From contig JAHBZM010000001.1 in the NCBI GenBank assembly GCA_019635435.1, forward strand, positions 2,852,001-2,916,000: a stretch of 64,000 nucleotides of DNA, read 5' to 3'. The translations under genes were made by a program, and so were the position numbers. Below the pieces are notes generated by a model that saw only the letters and a program-made list of their open reading frames with translations, did not search any database and had not been told where the DNA came from. Shown here piece after piece: positions 21,089 to 30,060 of this stretch (the stretch's first letter is position 1; each line of letters begins with the position of its first letter). This DNA comes from Ramlibacter sp. (GTDB taxonomy: Bacteria > Pseudomonadota > Gammaproteobacteria > Burkholderiales > Burkholderiaceae_C).

Positions 21089-22252
21089 TCATTTCGCCTC
21101 CATCAGTTGGATGAAGCGATCGAAGAGGTAGCTGATGTCGTGGGGTCCGGGCGATGCCTCTGGGTGGCCCTGGAAGCAGAAGGCCGGCTTGTCGGTGCGG
21201 GCCAGGCCTTGCAGCGTGTTGTCGAACAGGCTGATGTGGGTCGGCCGCAGGTTGGCTGGCAAGGTCTTTTCGTCCACCGCGAAACCGTGGTTCTGGCTGG
21301 TGATGCTCACACGGCCGTTGTCCAGGTCCTTGACCGGGTGGTTGGCGCCATGGTGGCCGAATTTCATCTTGAAGGTTTTGGCGCCACTGGCCAACGCCAT
21401 GATCTGGTGGCCCAGGCAGATGCCGAAGGTGGGCGTGCCGGTCTCAATCAGCTCGCGCGTGGCGGCAATCGCATAGTCACAAGGCTCGGGGTCGCCCGGA
21501 CCGTTGGACAGGAAGATGCCGTCGGGCTTGAGCGCCAGCACGTCCTTCGCGGGCGTCTGGGCGGGCACCACGGTGACCTTGCAGCCGCGCTCGGCCAGCA
21601 TGCGCAGGATGTTCTTCTTGACGCCAAAGTCGTAGGCGACCACATGAAACCGGGGCGCGCCCTGCTCGCCGTAACCGCTGCCCAGCTGCCACTCGGTCTG
21701 GGTCCATTCATAGGGCTTGACCACGCTGACCACCTTGGCCAGATCCAGGCCCGCCATGTTGGGGGCGGCCTTGGCGGCGGCCAGGGCCTGGTCCATGTGC
21801 GCCTGGGTCACCGCCTCGCCGGCGGCCAGGCCCACGATGCAGCCGTTCTGTGCGCCATGGGTGCGCAGCAAGCGGGTCAGCTTGCGGGTGTCGATGTTGG
21901 CGATGGCGACCGTGCCCTCCTTGACCAGGTACTGCGACAGGGTCATGGAAGCGCGGAAGTTGCTGGCCAGCAGCGGCAGGTCCTTGATGATCAGGCCCGC
22001 GGCATGGACCTTGTCGGCTTCGATGTCTTCCGTGTTGACGCCGTAGTTGCCGATATGCGGATACGTGAGCGTCACGATCTGCTGGCAGTAGCTCGGGTCG
22101 GTGAGGATTTCCTGGTAACCGGTGATGGCGGTGTTGAACACCACCTCGCCGGTGGTGGAGCCGGTGGCTCCAATCGAATTGCCGAGAAAGACCGTGCCGT
22201 CTGCGAGCGCCAGGATGGCGTGGGGGGCGGTTCCCTTGAGGGACAAAAGCAC
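21089..22252 (-). CDS. carA: Carbamoyl-phosphate synthase small subunit
   Basis: 387 residues. N-terminal CPSase domain, then class I glutamine amidotransferase with the nucleophile in FGICLGHQ and the His/Glu pair in GHPEASPGP. It supplies ammonia to CarB. The start chosen is GTG at 22252, with GGAG six bases upstream; an open frame extends 14 codons further but lacks such a site. A perfect TATAAT lies 135 bases upstream. Confidence 0.97.
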   Translation of the reverse strand: MLLSLKGTAPHAILALADGTVFLGNSIGATGSTTGEVVFNTAITGYQEILTDPSYCQQIVTLTYPHIGNYGVNTEDIEADKVHAAGLIIKDLPLLASNFRASMTLSQYLVKEGTVAIANIDTRKLTRLLRTHGAQNGCIVGLAAGEAVTQAHMDQALAAAKAAPNMAGLDLAKVVSVVKPYEWTQTEWQLGSGYGEQGAPRFHVVAYDFGVKKNILRMLAERGCKVTVVPAQTPAKDVLALKPDGIFLSNGPGDPEPCDYAIAATRELIETGTPTFGICLGHQIMALASGAKTFKMKFGHHGANHPVKDLDNGRVSITSQNHGFAVDEKTLPANLRPTHISLFDNTLQGLARTDKPAFCFQGHPEASPGPHDISYLFDRFIQLMEAK

Positions 22253-22386
22253 TGGGTTCTCCGGATGGTGACGGGTACGCCCAGTTGCGATCAAGAACGG
22301 CGCGCAAGAATGGCTCTTGGGTGCTGTTTTGTCAGGGAGGGTGGCTTGATTGCGCTAGGCGTACGGGGTTTGCGGGAAAGCCCTTG

Positions 22387-22392
22387 ATTATA
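22387..22392 (-). promoter_or_regulatory. carAB -10 box
   Basis: Perfect TATAAT on the minus strand in GGCTATAATC; the -35 region is weak. The leader to the GTG would be about 130 bases, long enough for pyrimidine-dependent control, though no specific structure is evident. Confidence 0.55.
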
Positions 22393-22440
22393 GCCGGTGC
22401 AGGGCTTGCCCTGCCATGCAGGAAACGCATGACCCGTGAA

Positions 22441-23220
22441 TCAAGGGCGCCCGGAGAGCGCGCTGGCATGCAGGCAGATGGCCGCCGCCGCCGCCACGTT
22501 GAGCGACTCCTCGCCGCCGGGCTGGCCAATGCGCACCGACAGGCTGGCCCGGGCGGCCAGTTCGCGGCTGACGCCCTGCCCCTCGTGCCCCAGCGCCCAG
22601 GCACAGGGCCAGGGCAGCGTCTGGCGCTGCAGCAGCTCGCCCTGGTGCGAACTGGTCACCAGCACCGGAACCGCCAGCGCGTCCAAGGCACTCAGGTCCG
22701 CGCCCTCCACCAGCCGCAGCGCAAAATGCGCGCCCATGCCGGCGCGCAGCACCTTGGGCGCCCACAGGGCCGCCGAGCCCTTGAGCGAGATCACCTGGCG
22801 GAAACCGAAGGCCGCCGCGCTGCGCAGGATGGAGCCCACATTGCCCGCGTCCTGCAGGCGGTCGAGCACCACCGTGGGCGCCTGCGGCTGAATCTCCGGG
22901 GGCTCGGGCAGCGTCACCACAAAGCCCATGCGCGCTGGCGAATCAAGGGCGCTGATGCCGCTCCACAAGGCATCGGCGATCACTATGTTTTTTGTAGCAG
23001 CCCGTGCAAGCTCCGCGGGGGCCTGCGGCCAGAACGACTCCGAAAACACGGCCTGCGCCGGTGGCCAGCCACGGGCCACGGCGGCGCGGCACAGGTGATC
23101 GCCTTCAAGCCAGACACGGCCCTGCTTGCGGTAGGCGCCAGGATCCTGGGTGAGTTTGCGAAGGTCCTTGAGCAGCGCGTTGGCGCGCGAAGTGATCCGG
23201 GTCACCGCCCCGTCGCTCAT
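22441..23220 (-). CDS. SpoU/TrmH-family RNA methyltransferase
   Basis: 259 residues. N-terminal substrate-binding domain, then SPOUT fold with motif 1 NVGSILRSAAAFGF, motif 2 GHEGQGVS and motif 3 LNVAAAAAICL. Probably a 2'-O-ribose methyltransferase of rRNA (RlmB or TsnR type) or tRNA; the target is not certain. ATG overlaps the rnhB stop. A possible 3'-half remnant of the repeat encodes AATKNIVIA in the N-terminal domain (22981-23004). Confidence 0.88.
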   Translation of the reverse strand: MSDGAVTRITSRANALLKDLRKLTQDPGAYRKQGRVWLEGDHLCRAAVARGWPPAQAVFSESFWPQAPAELARAATKNIVIADALWSGISALDSPARMGFVVTLPEPPEIQPQAPTVVLDRLQDAGNVGSILRSAAAFGFRQVISLKGSAALWAPKVLRAGMGAHFALRLVEGADLSALDALAVPVLVTSSHQGELLQRQTLPWPCAWALGHEGQGVSRELAARASLSVRIGQPGGEESLNVAAAAAICLHASALSGRP

Positions 23221-23834
23221 CGCAGCACCTGTGCCACGGGTGCGAACGACCTGCGGTGCTGCGGGCAGGCCCCATGCAGGCGCAGGGCCTCCATGTGCTG
23301 CGCCGTGCCATAGCCCTTGTGGCCGTCAAACCCGTACTGCGGGTACTCCTGGTGAAAGGCCTGGCACCAGCGGTCCCGGTGCACCTTGGCGAGGATAGAC
23401 GCCGCTGAAATGGCCGGCACCTTGCTGTCGCCCTTGACGATGGCCTCGGCCAGCACGCTCAGCCGCGGCAGGCGGTTGCCATCCACCAGCACCTTCGCCG
23501 GCTTGAGGCGCAGGCCCTCGACCGCGCGGCGCATGGCCAGCAGGGTGGCCTGCAGGATGTTGAGCTCGTCGATTTCCGCCACGCTGGCTTCGGCGATCGA
23601 GCAGCACAAGGCGCGTGCGCGAATCTCGTCGTACAGCTTCTCGCGCCGCAGGGCGGTCAGTGCCTTCGAGTCGGCCAGCCCCTTGATCGGGTTCAGTTCG
23701 TCCAGGATCACGGCAGCCGCCACCACGGGCCCGGCCAGCGGGCCGCGCCCGGCCTCGTCAACCCCGGCCAGCAGGCCCGGACTGTCCCAGACCAGGGTGA
23801 TCTGCTCAGCTTTCAAGAACTTGTTGGATCGCAT
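23217..23834 (-). CDS. rnhB: Ribonuclease HII
   Basis: 205 residues with the start at 23834, overlapping lpxB by 29 bases; a TTG near 23813 is an alternative. Catalytic DEAGRG at 26-31 (D26, E27), with further acidic residues in LADSKAL and LVDGNRL. Removes RNA from RNA-DNA hybrids. The lpxB-rnhB order is widely conserved. Confidence 0.95.
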   Translation of the reverse strand: MRSNKFLKAEQITLVWDSPGLLAGVDEAGRGPLAGPVVAAAVILDELNPIKGLADSKALTALRREKLYDEIRARALCCSIAEASVAEIDELNILQATLLAMRRAVEGLRLKPAKVLVDGNRLPRLSVLAEAIVKGDSKVPAISAASILAKVHRDRWCQAFHQEYPQYGFDGHKGYGTAQHMEALRLHGACPQHRRSFAPVAQVLR

Positions 23835-24939
23835 CGGTGGCCAGTGTGGCGGTGTCACGCCGCAGTTCGTGATGCAGCGCGGTGAATCGTTGTTCAAGTG
23901 CCGCGATTTTCGCAGGTGCGGCCAGCCAGTCCAGCACGGCGGCGGCCAGCGCCGCGGGCGTGGCGGCGTCCTGCAGCAGTTCGGGCACCACAAAGTCCTC
24001 GCACAGGATGTTGGGCAGGCCCACCCAGGGCTGCAATTGCTTGCGCCGCATGATCTGCCAGGACAGCCAGTTCATGTTGTAGCCAATGACCATGGGCCGC
24101 TTGAACAGCGCGGCCTCCAGCGTGGCTGTGCCACTGGCGATCAGGGCCACGTCACAGGCGGCGAGCACCGTGTGCGACTGGCCCGCCACGATCTGCAAGC
24201 CCTGCTGCAGGCCCGCCTGGCGCGCCGCGTCTTCGATCGCTGCCTGCAGCGCAGGCATGGCGGGCACTACAAACTTGATAGCAGGCTGTGCAGCACGGAC
24301 ACGGGCTGCAGCCTCAAAGAACCTGGAAGCGAGGTATTGGACCTCGGACCGCCGGCTACCGGGCAGCACCGCCACCACGCTGTCGCTGCTTGCCAGTCCC
24401 AGCGCGCGGCGCGCAGCATCCCGGTCGGGCACCAGCGGAACCACATTGGCCAGCGGGTGACCGACATAGGTGGCGGCAATGCCATGCCGGGCCAGCAGGG
24501 CCGGCTCAAAGGGAAAGATGCACAGCACGTGATCGGCAGCGCGCCTGATTTTGTCCAGGCGATCGGCGCGCCAGGCCCAGACCGAGGGGCATACAAAATG
24601 CACGGTCCGCACGCCCCGGGTCTTGAGCGCCACTTCAAGATCAAGATTGAAATCGGGCGCGTCAACGCCGATGAATGCGTCCGGACGCTCGCGCACCAGG
24701 CGCTCGCGCAGCTGGTCCCGGATGCCCACGATCTCGCGGTAGTGCCGCAGCACCTCCACATAGCCCCGTACGGCGAGCTTGTCGTGCGGCCACCAGGCAT
24801 CGAAGCCGCGGCGCGCCATCTGGGGCCCGCCAATGCCGGCGGCGCCGAGTTCTGGCCAGCGCGCCCGCATGCCATCGAGCAGCAGCCCCGCCAGCAGATC
24901 GCCGGAAGCTTCGCCAGCGACCATGCCGACCTGGACCAC
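23806..24939 (-). CDS. lpxB: Lipid-A-disaccharide synthase
   Basis: 377 residues, GT19 family. VAGEASGD near the N-terminus and VLPGSRRSEV in the middle are conserved. Condenses UDP-2,3-diacylglucosamine with lipid X at the inner membrane. The start is GTG at 24939 with GAGG upstream, four bases past the lpxA stop. Antisense to its middle (24259-24283) lies an apparent truncated repeat copy. Confidence 0.97.
   Translation of the reverse strand: MVQVGMVAGEASGDLLAGLLLDGMRARWPELGAAGIGGPQMARRGFDAWWPHDKLAVRGYVEVLRHYREIVGIRDQLRERLVRERPDAFIGVDAPDFNLDLEVALKTRGVRTVHFVCPSVWAWRADRLDKIRRAADHVLCIFPFEPALLARHGIAATYVGHPLANVVPLVPDRDAARRALGLASSDSVVAVLPGSRRSEVQYLASRFFEAAARVRAAQPAIKFVVPAMPALQAAIEDAARQAGLQQGLQIVAGQSHTVLAACDVALIASGTATLEAALFKRPMVIGYNMNWLSWQIMRRKQLQPWVGLPNILCEDFVVPELLQDAATPAALAAAVLDWLAAPAKIAALEQRFTALHHELRRDTATLATDAIQQVLES
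24259..24283 (+). repeat. Possible truncated repeat copy, antisense within lpxB
   Basis: GGCGGGCACT followed by ACAAACTTGATAGCA matches the 3' two-thirds of the repeat with a short gap. On the lpxB strand it encodes AIKFVVPA. Could be chance, since the match is short. Confidence 0.4.
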
Positions 24940-24943
24940 GGGC

Positions 24944-25738
24944 TTACCTCACGATGCCGCGTTGCGGCGAGGCTTTTTCAAGAAACGACAGCATCATCTG
25001 CACGTCGCCCTCGGCCTCCGGGGCCGATTGCGGCAGCTGCGCGATGCGCGCCATCGCCTGCGCCAGCGTGAGACCGTCGCGGTACAGCGCCTTGTGCATG
25101 GCCTTCACGGCCGCGATGCGTTCAGCCGAGAAGCCGCGCCGGCGCAGGCCCTCGAAATTCATGGAACGCGCCTCCGCGGGCTGGCCCTGGCTCATCACAA
25201 ACGGTGGCTGGTCGGCAAACAGCAGCGCGCACATGGCCGTCATGCCATGGGCACCGATGCGCACGAACTGATGCACCACGGTGAATCCCCCCAGGATCAC
25301 CCAGTCGCCCACTTCCACGTGGCCGGCCAGCTGCGAGTTGTTGGCAAAGGTGGTGTGGTCGCCCACGAGGCAGTCATGCGCCAGATGCACGTAGGCCATG
25401 ATCCAGTTGTCGTTGCCCACGCGCGTGAGACCTCCACCACCGGGCGAGCCGATGTTGAAGGTGCAGAACTCCCGGATGGTGTTGCGGTCGCCAATGACCA
25501 GCTCGCAGGGCTCGCCCGCGTATTTCTTGTCCTGCGGGATCGCGCCCAGCGAACTGAACTGGAAGATCCGGTTGTCGCGGCCAATCGTGGTGTGGCCCTC
25601 GATCACGCAATGAGCCCCCACCGTGGTGCCGGCGCCGATGGCCACATGGGGGCCAATCACGGCATAGGGTCCGATGCTGACCGAACTGTCGAGGCGAGCC
25701 GCTGGGTCGACGACGGCCGTGGGATGAATCTGCGCCAT
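24944..25738 (-). CDS. lpxA: UDP-N-acetylglucosamine O-acyltransferase
   Basis: 264 residues. Left-handed beta-helix of hexapeptide repeats from residue 1 to about 190; catalytic H121 in LAHDC corresponds to H125 of E. coli. First step of lipid A synthesis. The longer open frame upstream is ignored, as MAQIHPTAVV is the normal start and fabZ ends just before. Confidence 0.98.
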   Translation of the reverse strand: MAQIHPTAVVDPAARLDSSVSIGPYAVIGPHVAIGAGTTVGAHCVIEGHTTIGRDNRIFQFSSLGAIPQDKKYAGEPCELVIGDRNTIREFCTFNIGSPGGGGLTRVGNDNWIMAYVHLAHDCLVGDHTTFANNSQLAGHVEVGDWVILGGFTVVHQFVRIGAHGMTAMCALLFADQPPFVMSQGQPAEARSMNFEGLRRRGFSAERIAAVKAMHKALYRDGLTLAQAMARIAQLPQSAPEAEGDVQMMLSFLEKASPQRGIVR

Positions 25739-25760
25739 GGTCAGGCCGTGCTCCCGCGAA

Positions 25761-26201
25761 TCAGGCAATGGTGCGCATGGTGCACATGAGTTCGGCCTCG
25801 CAGGCGACCTCGTCACCCACGCGCGTGGTCCCCTTGAACTTGAAGATGCCCGCCTTGGCGCGCTCGAGCGAGACATCCATCACGAGCTGGTCGCCGGGCT
25901 CCACCGGGCGCTTGAAGCGCGCGCCATCAATGCCTGCGAAGTAATACACCGTCTTGTCGTCGGGCGTCACGCCCAGCGAGTCAAAGCACAGCAGCGCCGC
26001 GGCCTGCGCCATGGCTTCGAGCATCAGCACGCCCGGCATCACCGGACGGTGCGGGAAGTGGCCCATGAAAAAGGGCTCGTTGATCGTGACGTTTTTCAGG
26101 GCCTTGATGCGCTTGCCCTTGTCGAGTTCCAGTACGCGGTCCACCAGCAGGATGGGGTAACGGTGCGGCAACTGCTTGAGTATCTGGTGGATGTCCATCA
26201 T
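25761..26201 (-). CDS. fabZ: 3-hydroxyacyl-ACP dehydratase FabZ
   Basis: 146 residues, hot-dog fold. Catalytic H48 in MGHFPHRPVMPGV and E62 in LEAMAQ. Fatty-acid elongation step; its place between lpxD and lpxA is the standard one, where it balances acyl-ACP use. Starts ATGATG, overlapping the lpxD stop. Confidence 0.98.
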   Translation of the reverse strand: MMDIHQILKQLPHRYPILLVDRVLELDKGKRIKALKNVTINEPFFMGHFPHRPVMPGVLMLEAMAQAAALLCFDSLGVTPDDKTVYYFAGIDGARFKRPVEPGDQLVMDVSLERAKAGIFKFKGTTRVGDEVACEAELMCTMRTIA

Positions 26202-27172
26202 GGTTTTGGTGTCTTTTCGAGGGCCTTGACCCGTTCGCGCAGACGATTGAGCTGCTTGAGCGATGCGGCGTTTTTTTCCCAGACAGCATTGTCGTCGATG
26301 GGAAACATGCCGGTGTAGTGCCCCGGCCTGGCCAGGGAGCGCGTGACCACCGACGCAGCGGAAACATGGACATGGTCGGCCAGCTCCAGATGCCCCAGCA
26401 CGATGGCGCCGCCCCCCAGGGTGCAGTACGCCCCGATGGTGGCGCTGCCCGCAACGCCCACGCAGCCCGCCATGGCCGTGTGCCGCCCCACGCGCACGTT
26501 GTGCCCGATCTGCACCAGGTTGTCGATCTTCACACCGTCCTCGATCACTGTGTCCTGCAAGGCGCCGCGGTCGATGCAGGTGTTGGCACCGATCTCCACG
26601 TCATTGCCAATGTGCACGGCGCCCAGCTGCTCGATTTTTTCCCAGGCGCCTTCGTGCGGCGCAAAGCCGAAGCCATCGGCGCCGATCACGGCGCCCGCAT
26701 GGATCAGGCAACGTTCACCCACGATGCAATCCTCGCCCACGGTGACGCGCGACTTGAGCACCGTCCCTGCACCAATGCGGGCGCCCCGCTCCACCACGCA
26801 CAGCGGACCCACCCGGGCCGTGGGATCAACCAGGGCCGCGGCATCGACCACGGCGCTCGGGTGGATGCCGCCGCCCTGCGGGGCCGCATGCTCGCGCTTC
26901 CACAGCCGGGTCACGCGGGCAAAGTACAGGTAGGGGTCGTCAGTGACGATGCAGGCGCCACGAGCGCGGGCCAAGCCCGCCATGGCGGGCGCCACGATCA
27001 CGCACGCAGCAGCCGAAAGGCCCAACTGGGCCTGGTACTTGGGGTGACTGAGGAAGCTCAGCGCCGTGGCGTCGGCCGACTCCAGGGGCGCCAGTCGCTG
27101 GACCATGAGGGTGGGGTCACCATGGAGCTCCCCTCCAAGCGCTTCGACGATGGAGCCCAGTCGCAGCGCCAC
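26198..27172 (-). CDS. lpxD: UDP-3-O-acylglucosamine N-acyltransferase
   Basis: 324 residues. N-terminal uridine-binding domain to about 100, then hexapeptide helix; catalytic H224 in QIGHN; C-terminal helix with a likely ACP-binding end. Third step of lipid A synthesis. The start is GTG at 27172, 21 bases after the skp stop. Confidence 0.97.
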   Translation of the reverse strand: MALRLGSIVEALGGELHGDPTLMVQRLAPLESADATALSFLSHPKYQAQLGLSAAACVIVAPAMAGLARARGACIVTDDPYLYFARVTRLWKREHAAPQGGGIHPSAVVDAAALVDPTARVGPLCVVERGARIGAGTVLKSRVTVGEDCIVGERCLIHAGAVIGADGFGFAPHEGAWEKIEQLGAVHIGNDVEIGANTCIDRGALQDTVIEDGVKIDNLVQIGHNVRVGRHTAMAGCVGVAGSATIGAYCTLGGGAIVLGHLELADHVHVSAASVVTRSLARPGHYTGMFPIDDNAVWEKNAASLKQLNRLRERVKALEKTPKP

Positions 27173-27193
27173 GCCGTGCCGCTCCCGCCAGGC

Positions 27194-27709
27194 CTACTTG
27201 GCGCCGGCGTTGAGCGCCTTGATCACCTTGTCGGTGATGTCGTGCTTGGGATTGATGTAGACCGCTTCCTGCAGCACGAGGTCATACTTTTCAGCCTCGG
27301 CCACCTGGCGCACCACGCGATTGGCGCGTTCCAGCACCTGCTGAAGCTCCTCGTTCTTGCGGGCGTTCAGGTCTTCCTGGAATTCGCGGCGCTTGCGCTG
27401 GAAGTCACGGTCCTGGTCGACCAGCTGTTTCTGGCGCGCCAGCCGCTGGCTCTCGGGCAAGGTCGGCGCTTCGCGCTCGAACTTGTCAGAAGCGTCCTTG
27501 AGGGCGTTGCCCAGGCTGTCCAGCTCCTTTTCGCGCCGCGAGAATTCCTGCTCCAGCTTGGTCTGGGCCGCCTTGGCCGTGTTGGCCTCCCGGAAGATGC
27601 GGTCCGTGTTGACGAAGCCCACGCGGAAATCCTGAGCCTGGGCCTGGCTGGCGAAGGCGAACAGACCGAAGACCACGGCCAGCCAGCATTGACGGGAAAA
27701 ATACTTCAT
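27194..27709 (-). CDS. skp: Periplasmic chaperone Skp/OmpH
   Basis: 171 residues. Signal peptide 1-25 ending ASQAQA, then long charged coiled coil (about 40-135) that forms the tentacles of the Skp trimer. Carries unfolded outer-membrane proteins to BamA. Start overlaps the bamA stop by one base (TAATG). Confidence 0.93.
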   Translation of the reverse strand: MKYFSRQCWLAVVFGLFAFASQAQAQDFRVGFVNTDRIFREANTAKAAQTKLEQEFSRREKELDSLGNALKDASDKFEREAPTLPESQRLARQKQLVDQDRDFQRKRREFQEDLNARKNEELQQVLERANRVVRQVAEAEKYDLVLQEAVYINPKHDITDKVIKALNAGAK

Positions 27710-30006
27710 TAGAACGACGTTCCGATCTGGAATTGCAATTTCTGGATTCTATCGCCTGCGAACTTCTTGACGGGGCGCGCAAAGGCCAGCCGCAGGGGGC
27801 CAATCGGCGAAATCCAGCTCAGCCCCATGCCCACGGAGGAGCGGAACTGCCCGAAACTCATTTTTTCGTTCTCGCCAAACACGTTGCCGGCGTCCACAAA
27901 ACCGAACAGCCGCAGCGTGCGGTCATTGCCGGCCCCCGGGAACGGCGCAATGATTTCGGCGTTGAGCGAAATCTTCTTGGGTCCGCCGATGCTGGCGCCC
28001 GTGACGTCGCGCGGGCCCAGCGTCCCCTGCTCAAAGCCGCGGACCGAGCCGAGCCCCCCCGAATAGAAGTTCTTGAACACCGGGAAGGCCCGCCCGCCCA
28101 GGCCCTTGCCCCAGCCAGCCTCGCCGTTGAACGCCACGGTGAACTGCTTGTTCAGCGGAATGTATTGCTGGTACTGGTAGTTGGCCCGAAGGTAACGCGC
28201 ATCGCCCCCCACGCCCCATTCGGACGACAGGCGCTGGTAACGCCCGTTGGTGGGCACCAGGGCGCTGTCACGGTCGTCGCGCGACCAGCCCAGCGTCAGC
28301 GGGATCACATTGCTCGTGTAGCCGAAGCGGTTGGCGTACGCCAGGTACGCCGCCGGGATGTTGGTGCCGGGCTTGATGGTGGTGCGCTCGAGCCCGGTGC
28401 CAAAGTAGATCGTGTCCACCTCGCTGAACGGCACGCCAAACCGCAGGCTGGCACCGGTGGTCACCAGTTCATAGTTGCCCCCCTGGTCCTCGTAGGGCTT
28501 GGAGCTGCGGTGGTACACATCGATCGCGCGCGAAATGCCGTCCGGGGTGAAATACGGGTCCACCGTGTTGAAGACGATGGCCCGGTTGTATTTGCTGGTG
28601 TTGACTTCAACGCCCAGGTACTGCCCCGAACCGAAGGCATTCTCCTGCTTGATGCTGAATGACAGCGCCAGCCGCTCGGCGCTGGAGAAGCCGGCCCCCA
28701 GCTGCAGACTGCCCGTGGGCTTCTCGACCACGTTGATGTTCAGGTCGATCTGGTCGGGTGCACCCGGCACGTCCGAGGTTTCGACATTGACGTCCTTGAA
28801 GTAGCCCAGCCGGTCCACGCGGTCGCGCGACAGCTTGATGCGCTCAGCGTCGTACCAGGATGACTCGAACTGGCGGAACTCGCGCCGCACCACCTCATCG
28901 CGGGTGCGGTTGTTGCCGCTGATGTTGATGCGTCGCACATAGGCACGCCTTGAAGGCTCGGCCTGCAGCACAAAGGCCACGCGGTTGTTGACCCGGTCAA
29001 TTTCAGGGTGCGCCTCGACCCGTGCGAAGGCAAAGCCGAAGTTGCCAAAGTAATCGGTGAACGCCCTGGTCGTTTCAGCCACCTGGTCAGCGTTGTAGGG
29101 CTGGCCGGGCTTGATGGTCACCAGCGACTTGAACTCGTCGTCCTTGTCCAGGTAATTGCCTTCAAGCTTGACCCCCGACACCACATAGCGGGCGCCCTCG
29201 GTCACGTTGATGGTGATCGAGATGTCCTGCTTGTTGGGCGAGATCGCCACCTGGGTCGAGTCGATCCGGAATTCCAGGTAGCCGCGCGTGAGGTAGTAGG
29301 ACTTCAGTGTTTCGAGATCGGCATTGAGCTTGGCCCGCGCATAGCGGTCCGACTTGGTGTACCAGCTCAGCCAGCCGCCGGTGTCCAGGTCGAACAGCCC
29401 CTTGAGCGTGGACTCGCTGAACGCCGTGTTGCCCACCACGTGGATGTCCTTGATGCGCGCGGGCTCGCCCTCGGTCACGGTGAAGGTCAGGTTGACCCGG
29501 TTGCGCTCGATCGGAGTCACCGTGGTCACCACTTCGGCGCCATAGAGGCTGCGGTTGATGTACTGGCGCTTGAGCTCCTGCTCGGCCCGGTCGGCCAGCG
29601 CCTGGTCATAGGGTCGGCCCTCGGTCAGGCCCACGTCGCGCAGCGCTTTCTTGAGCGCGTCCTTGTCAAACTCCTTGGAGCCCACGAAGTCTACGTCCGC
29701 CACCGTGGGCCGCTCCTCGACGATCACCACGAGCACGTCGCCGCTCACATCCAGCCGCACGTCCTTGAACAGGCCCAGCGCAAACAGCGCACGGATCGCC
29801 GCCGAGCCCTTGTCGTCGCTGTACTGGTCGCCCACGCGGAACGGCAGCGATGCGAAGATCGTGCCCGGCTCCACGCGCTGCAGGCCTTCGACGCGGATGT
29901 CGCGTACCGTGAAGGGGTCCACGGCCCAGGCCGAATGGGCCGCGAACGCCAGGATCACCAGGGCCGAAACGGTACGCAGGCGAAAGCCGTTGAGTTGTTT
30001 TTTCAT
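27709..30006 (-). CDS. bamA: Outer-membrane protein assembly factor BamA
   Basis: 765 residues. Signal peptide to about 29 (AHSAWA), five POTRA domains to about 420, then a 16-strand barrel ending in phenylalanine (QIGTSF). VRGFEQGTLGPRD is the conserved VRGF loop in the barrel. Folds and inserts outer-membrane proteins. Follows rseP with a 54-base gap. Confidence 0.98.
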   Translation of the reverse strand: MKKQLNGFRLRTVSALVILAFAAHSAWAVDPFTVRDIRVEGLQRVEPGTIFASLPFRVGDQYSDDKGSAAIRALFALGLFKDVRLDVSGDVLVVIVEERPTVADVDFVGSKEFDKDALKKALRDVGLTEGRPYDQALADRAEQELKRQYINRSLYGAEVVTTVTPIERNRVNLTFTVTEGEPARIKDIHVVGNTAFSESTLKGLFDLDTGGWLSWYTKSDRYARAKLNADLETLKSYYLTRGYLEFRIDSTQVAISPNKQDISITINVTEGARYVVSGVKLEGNYLDKDDEFKSLVTIKPGQPYNADQVAETTRAFTDYFGNFGFAFARVEAHPEIDRVNNRVAFVLQAEPSRRAYVRRINISGNNRTRDEVVRREFRQFESSWYDAERIKLSRDRVDRLGYFKDVNVETSDVPGAPDQIDLNINVVEKPTGSLQLGAGFSSAERLALSFSIKQENAFGSGQYLGVEVNTSKYNRAIVFNTVDPYFTPDGISRAIDVYHRSSKPYEDQGGNYELVTTGASLRFGVPFSEVDTIYFGTGLERTTIKPGTNIPAAYLAYANRFGYTSNVIPLTLGWSRDDRDSALVPTNGRYQRLSSEWGVGGDARYLRANYQYQQYIPLNKQFTVAFNGEAGWGKGLGGRAFPVFKNFYSGGLGSVRGFEQGTLGPRDVTGASIGGPKKISLNAEIIAPFPGAGNDRTLRLFGFVDAGNVFGENEKMSFGQFRSSVGMGLSWISPIGPLRLAFARPVKKFAGDRIQKLQFQIGTSF

Positions 30007-30060
30007 GAATCAGGGGTTGCCCGACCCGCCCACGGGGCCGGTGCGACAGCAGCCAGTTGG